Shown: positions 7,724 to 15,088 of the stretch, in pieces
Numbering within the stretch: position 1 is the stretch's first letter
Layout: each line of letters opens with the position of its first letter
DNA from: Vibrio penaeicida
GTDB taxonomy: Bacteria > Pseudomonadota > Gammaproteobacteria > Enterobacterales > Vibrionaceae
Length of the DNA stretch: 64,000 nt
Assembly (NCBI RefSeq): GCF_019977755.1
Contig: NZ_AP025145.1
Coordinates: forward strand, 1,612,001-1,676,000
Reading direction: 5' to 3'
Notes under the pieces: generated by a model
The model's input: the letters and a program-made list of their open reading frames with translations, nothing else
Database searches by the model: none
Told to the model about the DNA's origin: nothing
Position numbers and translations under genes: made by a program

Positions 7724-9814
7724 TCAAGATAATGCAATATCGTCAATCTGCCTTTGCAGGTGCTCAGAAAACTGCTGTTGGAGCAGGGCGATGTCTTGGC
7801 TGAGTTTGTCAATCTCTTTAAGGAGTTTCGCTGTCTCTGCTTGCGTTTTGGCATTCGCATAGTGCTGACTTTGGGTGGACATGGTCTCTCTGCCCGCTGT
7901 GGCGCGGGTTTTCAATGCCTCCGCCTCCAATTTATCGACGTTCGCCTTCATTTCTCGCATTTGCAGATCAAGCTGTGCCTGCCGAGCGACCTGATCCGCG
8001 AGAAATTGCGCTCGCTCGTCTGGTGTCATATCCTGCTCCGCTTTCGGCACATTGAGTGCTCCTCTCACCCGTTCCATGAATTCCGATTTGTTCGGGATAT
8101 CCGACAGCTCTGCCACCAAATCGATAACCGCCGCTTGCACGTCTGGCGGCAATTGAGCCGTAAGTTTCATCATCCTATCCGCCAGTTGCGCCTTATACGC
8201 TGTGGTTTGTTGAATGGGGGCAAGCGCAACGTGCGACCTGAGCCGGGAAATGTCATTGCTCAGCCCCTCTGGCGTTTCTTCATTGATGATCACCGTTTTG
8301 CGTTTGTGTTTGTCATCTCGATTGATCACAACACGGTGATTTCGGACGCCTTTGAGATCTTCAATCAAATACCCCAACAGCAATTCCCCCACCAACTGGC
8401 AGCCAAACCGATAATTGTCATTGATTTCCGCCAGTGTCGTCGCCCCCTGCTCCACCAAATTGGCGATCGCCACGCCAGACTCTGCCGCGCCCTCCTGCCC
8501 GAGAAACGCGGAGTATATCCCCATGGTGTCTTGTATGAGCTTCATTGACTCTTGCATCACTTGAAACTGTTGCGACGCAACCGCAAAGTCTTGTTCCACT
8601 TGAAAGGTATCACTGAGGCTTTTTCGATGACGGCGATCAGAATTTAATGTGATCAAGCCGTCTGGCTTTTCGACTTCCTCTAGGACTTGAACCCGACTCA
8701 TGTTCGTCGCATCTTCATCCATAATGACCCGTTTAGCTTGCAGCAACCAAGTCAGCTTAATGCGTCTAAGGTTGACCTCATTTTGGGCGGGGATCGCGCG
8801 TGAAATTAAGCCATAAGGCTCGCCTGAGCCGTCTTTTCGGTAGCCAAAAAACGGCACAATCGGGAACATCCCTTGCGGGGCATGGCTTGGGCGACTGCCT
8901 AAGAAGTGCGGTCCGGCGTACCAGTATTCTTTGATATGACTGATCTGCCCCGATTCCAGTTGAGCTTTACCCAGCGCCAGTGCACTTTTATGTATCGGGT
9001 TGTTTTTGCTGAACACGATGCGTCGACCGCTAGGCAAACGCAGAATGGGCGCCCGTTCAATGTGTCTGCGATAGATGATTTGCAAGCGAATTCGCTGTCT
9101 GTCTTGGCTCAGGTATTCGGTATGGCTTCGGCTCCACCCTTGATACTCTTCCCACGCACTCATCAGATCCGGCTCGATGCCTTCGGCCAAGTCGGTCTCA
9201 ATGAATCCTTCCCAGCCATTGATGGCGTGTTTGATGATCGGTGCTTTGCTTGGCAGCAGCGACATCAGATCATCCACATCAATCCATCGTTGACGCATGA
9301 TCCAACGACAATCGGACCAATCGCATTCGGTAGATAGCCAATCCCAATACACTTCATCTCGAGGGACATACTTGATTTTGTACCGCGCCCCTAACGGGTT
9401 AGGGTTGCGATACACTTCCACCAATCCGATACCACACTTGATTTGACCCGCGTACGCTTCGGATCGGGCTTTATCGAGTCGACCGAGCCGCGCTGCATCC
9501 GCAAACAACGAATTCAACCCTTCCGCCAACGCTTCAATCTGGTCATCGGGTTCGTCCGCCGTAACCATCAAATCCGTTCGTGTTTTGGCTTCCATTCCCA
9601 GTACACCGTCGACCGCCGGAGCAATCAGATTGTGTAAGGTTTCTGGCTGACCGCGCTCTCGCAATTTTTCCATCACGGCTTGAGGCAACTGATCACCCTC
9701 ATAATACGCATGGGCGATGTTGGCGTTGCTGCGCCAAGGAGGCTGGGCATCAATGTCCGCCATGAACGCCAGTAAGTGACGATGGCGAGATGAGGACGTG
9801 TCCGACATACTCAT
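7724..9814 (-). CDS. Portal protein (P22 gp1-like)
   Basis: The product has 696 residues from the ATG at 9814, which overlaps the terminase stop (TGATG); in-frame ATGs at 9829 and 9808 are alternatives. It forms the dodecameric ring through which DNA is packaged. Features fitting the P22-type portal family: NLIAPAVDGVLGMEAKTRTDL near residue 70, EVYWDWLSTECDWSDCRWI near 160, the long central body, YGLISRAIPAQNEVNLRRIK near 340, and a C-terminal helical barrel-like Gln-rich tail (~570-696). Length is normal for this type. It follows the large terminase gene directly, the standard order. Confidence 0.88.
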   Translation of the reverse strand: MSMSDTSSSRHRHLLAFMADIDAQPPWRSNANIAHAYYEGDQLPQAVMEKLRERGQPETLHNLIAPAVDGVLGMEAKTRTDLMVTADEPDDQIEALAEGLNSLFADAARLGRLDKARSEAYAGQIKCGIGLVEVYRNPNPLGARYKIKYVPRDEVYWDWLSTECDWSDCRWIMRQRWIDVDDLMSLLPSKAPIIKHAINGWEGFIETDLAEGIEPDLMSAWEEYQGWSRSHTEYLSQDRQRIRLQIIYRRHIERAPILRLPSGRRIVFSKNNPIHKSALALGKAQLESGQISHIKEYWYAGPHFLGSRPSHAPQGMFPIVPFFGYRKDGSGEPYGLISRAIPAQNEVNLRRIKLTWLLQAKRVIMDEDATNMSRVQVLEEVEKPDGLITLNSDRRHRKSLSDTFQVEQDFAVASQQFQVMQESMKLIQDTMGIYSAFLGQEGAAESGVAIANLVEQGATTLAEINDNYRFGCQLVGELLLGYLIEDLKGVRNHRVVINRDDKHKRKTVIINEETPEGLSNDISRLRSHVALAPIQQTTAYKAQLADRMMKLTAQLPPDVQAAVIDLVAELSDIPNKSEFMERVRGALNVPKAEQDMTPDERAQFLADQVARQAQLDLQMREMKANVDKLEAEALKTRATAGRETMSTQSQHYANAKTQAETAKLLKEIDKLSQDIALLQQQFSEHLQRQIDDIALS

Positions 9815-11460
9815 CAGTGGGTCATCCAATGGGCTTTCCGTGTTGGCAGTTCGTCGCTAGGGCGACGCACTGGCATCCGGACTCGCATTTCCTGAGCAAT
9901 CATGTAGCTCATCAACTGGTCGTCATAGCACCCTTCCTGTGCATTCATACTGCCTCTGGCGTCGTACACAAAGGTGTGAATTTCGGAGACCGTACCCACC
10001 CAACGGATCCCACTTTGTTGGTCGGACAGTAATGACTTCAAACCTTCCGTCAATATGGGCTTGCTGTGACGCGTAGTCAGCCAACCAAGACGCTCGGTCT
10101 CGTCTTCGCTATCACGGTCAATCAGCTGCTCAGCATAGATCCGAGAGGGAGGATAGAGCTCCTTAAGCTTAAGAATAAAGGCATGCCCATGATTGTTGCG
10201 CTCCGGTCCCACAAACGCATTTCGGTACCACTGAGCGATATGCGCCGTCAACATCGCCAGCCTTTCCACATCTAAATACCCAAACCAGTGTGCCACTTGC
10301 TCTCCCGTACTCTGCTTTACCACGTCAATCGAACTGCGATCACCGTGCTCCAGACCTTCCGCGATATCGATCCCCATGGCGTAATCCTCATCATCGGGCA
10401 ACTCCCAAATCAGCAGTCGATTCATCAGCGTCTGCTGACCTTGCGCATCCAACCTTGTTGGCAAATGGGACTTAGTGCGCCGACCGGTCTGTGGCTCCAT
10501 GTCGTACAGCAAGATGGGAGCTTCGCAATGGGCTTCAGCGTGCATCGTATCGGTCGCACTGAACACTCGACGCCCCGACACCAGAAACGCTTCGATGGGC
10601 GTGGAAGGAAACTCCTGTTTCATTTCCTCTCTTTGTTCCGCCTCTTTTTGGATGTACCACTGCTTTTGTTCGTCACTCAATGTGGTGTTGGCGGCACGCT
10701 CGATGGCAACAAAATAATCCATATGGTGACGACTGAGCACCAACTCCGATGTTGGCACTGGCAACTGATATTTGGGCTCCTGCCACCACGGGAAAAAATG
10801 AAACTTCCAGTCCATTCGAGATAACGCCGCATCATGGTGGCTCAGTGCTAACGCACGCATCGTCATAGTGTGAAAGTCCCCGCCCACCCCTTCGGCCGTA
10901 CTTTCAATAAAAGCAATGCAATCTGGGTGAATGGTATTGAGTGTTCCGGTGCGAACTTCCCGAGCTTTTTCTGGGTACTTTGCACAGATTTTACCGTGCT
11001 CCGAAATATGAAGTCGCTGCACGGTCCCAGAGCGAAACGACGTCCCCACTTGGATGCTCGACTGATGCCCAAACAGAATGTATCCCCCAGAAGCACCACT
11101 GCGTCTGGACAGAACACGAAATCGACGTTTAAGCCAGGAAGGCAAATTATCAAAGGGAACCTCGACTTTGGTGCGGAAGATCTCCCCAGCCGACGTTTTG
11201 TCTTGCGCGATGATCCCACATTTGAGGTTTGCGTTGAACAGCGCCTCATCCAGCAAAAAGATGTCAATGGCCGTCGAGAAGCCCATTTGGCGTGCTTTAA
11301 GGATCAGGTTCAGCCACCACATTTGGGTCAGTAAACGCTGTTGAGCCGGTCGAAGCACAAACGGCACCAACTCCCCTTTCTCATTTTCAATCTTGTACAA
11401 GTGGTTCAAACGCCACCAACGGTCACCGAGTCGCGCCTTGATGTCCTCCACCACACTCAT
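9814..11460 (-). CDS. Terminase large subunit
   Basis: The product has 548 residues: an ATP-driven motor with a nuclease that packages DNA into procapsids. A Walker-A-like segment ILKARQMGFSTAIDIFLLDE lies near residues 57-76, in the T4/P22 style in which the classic GKT is altered. A probable Walker B/adenine region includes CIAFIESTAEG near residue 178. The nuclease half starts near residue 365 with YAMGIDIAEGLEHGDRSS, whose Asp residues resemble the RNase-H-type metal site. It is coupled to the small-subunit gene by an ATGA overlap and to portal by TGATG. Confidence 0.88.
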   Translation of the reverse strand: MSVVEDIKARLGDRWWRLNHLYKIENEKGELVPFVLRPAQQRLLTQMWWLNLILKARQMGFSTAIDIFLLDEALFNANLKCGIIAQDKTSAGEIFRTKVEVPFDNLPSWLKRRFRVLSRRSGASGGYILFGHQSSIQVGTSFRSGTVQRLHISEHGKICAKYPEKAREVRTGTLNTIHPDCIAFIESTAEGVGGDFHTMTMRALALSHHDAALSRMDWKFHFFPWWQEPKYQLPVPTSELVLSRHHMDYFVAIERAANTTLSDEQKQWYIQKEAEQREEMKQEFPSTPIEAFLVSGRRVFSATDTMHAEAHCEAPILLYDMEPQTGRRTKSHLPTRLDAQGQQTLMNRLLIWELPDDEDYAMGIDIAEGLEHGDRSSIDVVKQSTGEQVAHWFGYLDVERLAMLTAHIAQWYRNAFVGPERNNHGHAFILKLKELYPPSRIYAEQLIDRDSEDETERLGWLTTRHSKPILTEGLKSLLSDQQSGIRWVGTVSEIHTFVYDARGSMNAQEGCYDDQLMSYMIAQEMRVRMPVRRPSDELPTRKAHWMTH

Positions 11461-12122
11461 GAGGGTAAGCCTCCGGTCCCCATGGCTTGCAGCTCCGTTA
11501 ACATCTCATCCAAAGGCGTACCATCCCCTTCCTCTTCTTGAGCCAGCTTGTCGCTCTCCAGCCGAAGTTTGCGTGCCGCTTCTCGGGCTTTCTCAGTTTG
11601 AGCGCGATCGGCATCGAGAGCGGATAAGGTTTTCTCAAGCGACTCCACACGTGCCGTTAACGCATTCAAATCTTGCCCTGCTCGCTGGACGCGCTCATGC
11701 AAACTCATTCGCCGCTCTTGGTCATCACACAGACCAAGCTCGCTGATCAGTAGCGCCAAATATTCAAACCCCGATTGCAGTCGAACACGGGTCATCATTA
11801 GCTCGTCAACCAAGGTGGCACTGCGCGCCAAATCAAACATGTAGCGCTTTTCTTCGGGATAATAACGCGCGTAAATACCACTCTTCCGAGCGCGTTGATT
11901 GCCCGTTTGAAACTGACCCGAAACCCGCTTTCTCTGCGCACTCTGACGTCCTGTCTGCGCACTTTTACATGGCGCAGATTTGCGCACTTTGATGTACCGT
12001 CTGGCGCTGTGGTAGTTGAGCCCATGTTGCTCACACCATTCTCGCGCTCCAACCCCGTTTTCCCGATTCTCGCGTTCAAATTGTGTCTGCAGCTGTGCCC
12101 AGTCGGTCTTTGCCATCACCAA
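11457..12122 (-). CDS. Putative terminase small subunit
   Basis: The product has 221 residues (possible second start at 12116). The N-terminus has a helix-turn-helix-like segment EWCEQHGLNYHSARRYIKVR at ~27-46 which would recognise the packaging site, followed by a Lys/Arg/Ser/Gln-rich linker. The C-terminal half is a predicted long coiled coil (~140-215) that could mediate ring assembly. Its place directly before the large subunit with a four-base overlap is the standard order. Families of small terminases vary widely, so the call leans on context. Confidence 0.75.
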   Translation of the reverse strand: MVMAKTDWAQLQTQFERENRENGVGAREWCEQHGLNYHSARRYIKVRKSAPCKSAQTGRQSAQRKRVSGQFQTGNQRARKSGIYARYYPEEKRYMFDLARSATLVDELMMTRVRLQSGFEYLALLISELGLCDDQERRMSLHERVQRAGQDLNALTARVESLEKTLSALDADRAQTEKAREAARKLRLESDKLAQEEEGDGTPLDEMLTELQAMGTGGLPS

Positions 12123-12192
12123 CCATCACGATGGCGACTGCCCTTTTTGGCGTCGCATTCTTAACCCAGCCCATTTAATTATCCGCATGATG

Positions 12193-12465
12193 TCACTCCT
12201 CCGTATCGGATGCTTGTTGGGCGGCACGCCATTTCAAGTAGGATTCCGCTTGAAACGCACACTCTTTCAACGCCCGTTTTAGGTTAGGAATATCCGTTGA
12301 GAGCGTTTGTATTGGCGTTCGTCCCACGAGAGATGGCTTGTCACAAGGAACGATGAGCCCTTCTGGCGGCAAAATGCGGATCATCTGAACCGATACGGGT
12401 TCAATAGGGCTGGTGCAAGCGCTCAATAACAGCATCGGGCCAAGGGCGCTGATAACAGGTTTCAT
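12193..12465 (-). CDS. Rz1-like outer-membrane spanin lipoprotein
   Basis: The product has 90 residues. It starts MKPVISALGPMLLLSACTSP with lipobox LLSAC, so it should be lipidated and placed in the outer membrane. Its start overlaps the 3' end of the Rz-like gene in another frame, the classic Rz/Rz1 nested arrangement. The mature part is short and Pro-containing as in Rz1. With Rz it would fuse inner and outer membranes in the last step of lysis. Confidence 0.75.
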   Translation of the reverse strand: MKPVISALGPMLLLSACTSPIEPVSVQMIRILPPEGLIVPCDKPSLVGRTPIQTLSTDIPNLKRALKECAFQAESYLKWRAAQQASDTEE

Positions 12466-12754
12466 CTGCGAGGGCGTTCTGATAAAAGAGCCGTTCGGCT
12501 TTCAGCGCTTTGCGCTTTGCCTGCTCTCGTTGTAAGCGCTCAGCATAAAGTCGGGTGCTCTCTGCATTGTGTTTTTTGAGTTGTTCGATCACGGAGCGTT
12601 GCTGATCTACTGACGTTTGGCTCTGTATCAAGTGCGATTTGAGTTGTTCTATTTCCACCTGGTAACTCCGATTCTGGAGCCACAAAAGCCCACTAGGCAC
12701 CAAGGTGATCAAGGCGAGCCCTAACCACTTCATCAGTGGTGACAGCATCAGCAT
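12401..12754 (-). CDS. Rz-like inner-membrane spanin
   Basis: The product has 117 residues; a start at 12733 (MKWLGLALITLV) is an alternative. One N-terminal membrane anchor (WLGLALITLVPSGLLWL) is followed by a periplasmic coiled coil (~30-95; QLKSHLIQSQTSVDQQRSVI). This is the i-spanin layout. It lies between the lysozyme, whose 3' end it overlaps, and the nested Rz1 gene. Confidence 0.75.
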   Translation of the reverse strand: MLMLSPLMKWLGLALITLVPSGLLWLQNRSYQVEIEQLKSHLIQSQTSVDQQRSVIEQLKKHNAESTRLYAERLQREQAKRKALKAERLFYQNALADETCYQRPWPDAVIERLHQPY

Positions 12755-13301
12755 TTAACTGCTCCAGAATATCGGCGTCTAAAGGAGATTGCCCTAACGC
12801 CTTAAGTGCGTCATTGATGGACATGTCACCCAAACATACTTGTGATGTGATCTGCCTTCTGACCACAATGCCTCGGCAGCGGTTTTCAGCTAAGCGGCAG
12901 TCTTTATTATTTACGAACCGCCAACGCAGCGGCTCAAGACAAGCTCGCGGGTAGTCTTGCTGCTCCAGTAGCTGATACATCGTAGAACGCTGGAACGCAT
13001 GAGTTCCAATGTTGTACGCCAGATCCAGTGACGCCATGTGGACATGAGCAGGTAATTCATGAGAGAGCGACTCCAAAGGGGTGTTGTGCCGACTGAGAGA
13101 TGCCCCAAACATGGCGTCACACTCTTCGGGTGAGAATCGTGCGTCAGGCTGGATCCCCAACGTTTCACCATAACAAGCGGTCCATACACCACCGCTGTCT
13201 TGATAAGCAATCAATCGGTACCCTTCAAATCCACCCGTGAGTGCGATCACCGCAATGAGTAAAGGTTTGGTGAGCTGATTGAGTTGAGGTCCGGCTCTCA
13301 T
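12693..13301 (-). CDS. SAR-type endolysin, GH24 lysozyme
   Basis: The product has 202 residues. The catalytic triad of T4-type lysozymes is visible: Glu in GGFEGYRLIAYQD, Asp nine residues later, and Thr in GGVWTACYGETLG (E-x8-D-x5-T). The N-terminal weakly hydrophobic stretch PLLIAVIALTGG, rich in Ala/Gly, fits a signal-anchor-release segment, so it may be exported by Sec and released after depolarisation. Position between holin and spanin genes gives a complete lysis cassette, and its start overlaps the holin stop. Confidence 0.88.
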   Translation of the reverse strand: MRAGPQLNQLTKPLLIAVIALTGGFEGYRLIAYQDSGGVWTACYGETLGIQPDARFSPEECDAMFGASLSRHNTPLESLSHELPAHVHMASLDLAYNIGTHAFQRSTMYQLLEQQDYPRACLEPLRWRFVNNKDCRLAENRCRGIVVRRQITSQVCLGDMSINDALKALGQSPLDADILEQLNADAVTTDEVVRARLDHLGA

Positions 13302-13498
13302 TGCAGCTTGATCCCTTTTTCTCGGGCAATTTTTCGCATCGCTCTTTTATGACGAATGTTGATGATCAGCATGGCGAGTCCAAGCACCAGCGAACAGAGA
13401 AACTGCCACCACTCCAAACTCAGCGTACTGAAGAAGGCACCGGTTGCACTGAATAAATACACCAGCCAAGCGGTCACACGATCGAACACATCCGTCAT
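13298..13498 (-). CDS. Holin / pinholin-like protein
   Basis: The product has 66 residues from ATG 13498, chosen because GAGGAT lies just before it (the frame is open further up). Two hydrophobic segments (AWLVYLFSATGAFFS and FLCSLVLGLAMLIINI) are followed by a basic tail (RHKRAMRKIAREKG). Size, two membrane spans, charged C-terminus and location before the lysozyme are those of small phage holins that start lysis by opening or depolarising the inner membrane. Confidence 0.75.
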   Translation of the reverse strand: MTDVFDRVTAWLVYLFSATGAFFSTLSLEWWQFLCSLVLGLAMLIINIRHKRAMRKIAREKGIKLQ

Positions 13499-13523
13499 GT
13501 TTCTATCCTCGAAGAGCGGAAAC

Positions 13524-13552
13524 GAAAAAGCCCCACCCATGAGGGTGAGGCT
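13524..13552 (-). terminator. Rho-independent terminator before lysis genes (tR'-like)
   Basis: On the minus strand: GCCTCACCC/GGGTGGGGC stem followed by TTTTTCG. It lies between the Q-like gene and the holin, where a late antiterminator would have to act, as lambda Q does at tR'. Confidence 0.75.
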
Positions 13553-13597
13553 TGTGATGATGGGGTAATAATGAACCAGATTTAGGCCAAGTTCAAG

Positions 13598-14398
13598 TCA
13601 CACGACCTGTTTCTCCTTCACCAAGCGTTCTTCCAAATAACGCACAGCCTCGTCGTGCTCAAGGTGTAAACGCGAACTGACATGATAAAAGAACGGTTTC
13701 AGTTCATCTCGCCACACCGGTTCCGTCACTCTGGCTACCCCAAGTGCACGAAGGTGCTGGCGTATCTTATTTGGATCGGGGGCGATCCGCCCATGACCGC
13801 CACACTCATGACACGTTTTCCCCGGTTGACTCACTCCGGTACCTCGACATTTTGGGCAGTGTGTACTTTGTGTGGCTTGCGCAGTCGCGTAGGCATCAAT
13901 GCGTGTTTTTTCCCGAGCGATGAGCTGTTCATAGTGTTCCACTTCCTTTTGGCGTTCGTCCAGCCGATGCGGCGTCGTCCCATCAGAGAGTTGAGTTTGA
14001 AGGCGTTTGCTCTGAATTCGCCATTGTTTGATCAAACGTTTGCTTCGACGCCCTTGTTCACTGTGCTTTCGCCATAGTGACGTCAACTTTCGGCGTTGCG
14101 GCAAAATAGGTTTACCACAAAAGACTTCAAAGGCAATGTAGGCGACGTGATTGGCAAGATCTTTTCGCTGTAAAGGGGCGTCGTTCACCCATTGGTGCAA
14201 GGCGTCAATCACACGTGAAATTGCGGGGTGGTCATCCAGCCAGCGAGCCATAATGAGATCGCTCCCTAAGGGATGTTGTCTTTGCATCAACCCCAATATG
14301 CCGATGATCACATCCCCAGTCAGGACGGCTTTCCCCCGCTCAACGGTGGGTGTTTTTTCCAGATGCATTCGCATCAAAAGTTCAAGCGCTCTGCTCAT
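13598..14398 (-). CDS. Putative late-gene regulator (Q-like, zinc-finger protein)
   Basis: The product has 266 residues. Near residues 180-208 are two CxxCxGxG-type motifs (CPKCRGTGVS and CHECGGHGRI), a DnaJ-like zinc finger. Long basic helical segments precede it (~90-170). Similar zinc-finger proteins occupy the Q position in lambdoid phages and APSE-type phages. Context supports this: it is the last gene before a terminator and the lysis genes, and it has its own promoter. An AGGAGG site precedes the ATG. The biochemical activity (antitermination) is inferred, not shown by a diagnostic motif. Confidence 0.6.
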   Translation of the reverse strand: MSRALELLMRMHLEKTPTVERGKAVLTGDVIIGILGLMQRQHPLGSDLIMARWLDDHPAISRVIDALHQWVNDAPLQRKDLANHVAYIAFEVFCGKPILPQRRKLTSLWRKHSEQGRRSKRLIKQWRIQSKRLQTQLSDGTTPHRLDERQKEVEHYEQLIAREKTRIDAYATAQATQSTHCPKCRGTGVSQPGKTCHECGGHGRIAPDPNKIRQHLRALGVARVTEPVWRDELKPFFYHVSSRLHLEHDEAVRYLEERLVKEKQVV

Positions 14399-14518
14399 GG
14401 TGCCTCCTATCCGCGTTTATTCAGACAAGGCACTGCCGCATACCAAGAACGCGTTTCGATGAAAAGCGACCTTTGATAGCCCATGCATCTCGTCATGACA
14501 AATTCACGTTAGAACACC

Positions 14519-14544
14519 ATTATACACTGTATATAAAAACAGTC
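14519..14544 (-). promoter_or_regulatory. LexA-box promoter for the Q-like gene
   Basis: The box CTGTATATAAAAACAG (14527-14542) fits the LexA consensus CTGT-N8-ACAG in full. On the minus strand it is followed two bases later by TATAAT (14524-14519), a perfect -10. LexA bound here would block RNA polymerase. The start point would be near 14512, giving a ~115-base leader to the Q-like ATG at 14398. The SOS response would thus directly release the late regulator. Confidence 0.75.
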
Positions 14545-15088
14545 CCAGTCAGCTTGGCGCTTTTGTTTCTTCAAGTTGAAAAAACTGCACTCCAAACTCA
14601 TTCGTATGTATAGAAAGACCAAATGGTGGTGCGTACGAGTTAGAAACAATAAATGAAACCACTCAGTAAGCCTGATGAACAACACGTTACAAAGTCGTCA
14701 GCTGAGATCCGATTTGATAGTTCGCCACATGTCCGACTCCGTAGCGAACATTCTCTTAAATTCCTGCTTATTATCAATCTTTTATAAAATAAAGCGTAAA
14801 TTATTAATCGTATGAATAAACTCTCATTTTGAGTTCAACATCGTTTCAATTCATTGAAATGACACGAAAAACCTAATCCCTACTATTGGTGCGACTAATG
14901 AATTATGTCATTGATATTAGGCAACTTATGGTTTTCTCAATAGAGTGAGCATTCCTACCTTGGGCGTCACAGACATGCTTTTTTTACTGTACGCAAACGT
15001 TCTATTGTGAGATTCAGCGAGCTGCATTTACCCAAATATCACTGTGTTTACGTATGTCCGAAAGGATATGTCACTCTTGGAGCCCGAC
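14545..15088. other. AT-rich non-coding region before the metalloprotease
   Basis: No credible ORF is seen on either strand. It holds one operator-like palindrome, TTTCAATTCATTGAAA (14844-14859, arms perfect), and several AT-rich stretches that may hold the plus-strand promoter for the metalloprotease. I could not fix a -10/-35 pair with confidence. Confidence 0.5.
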
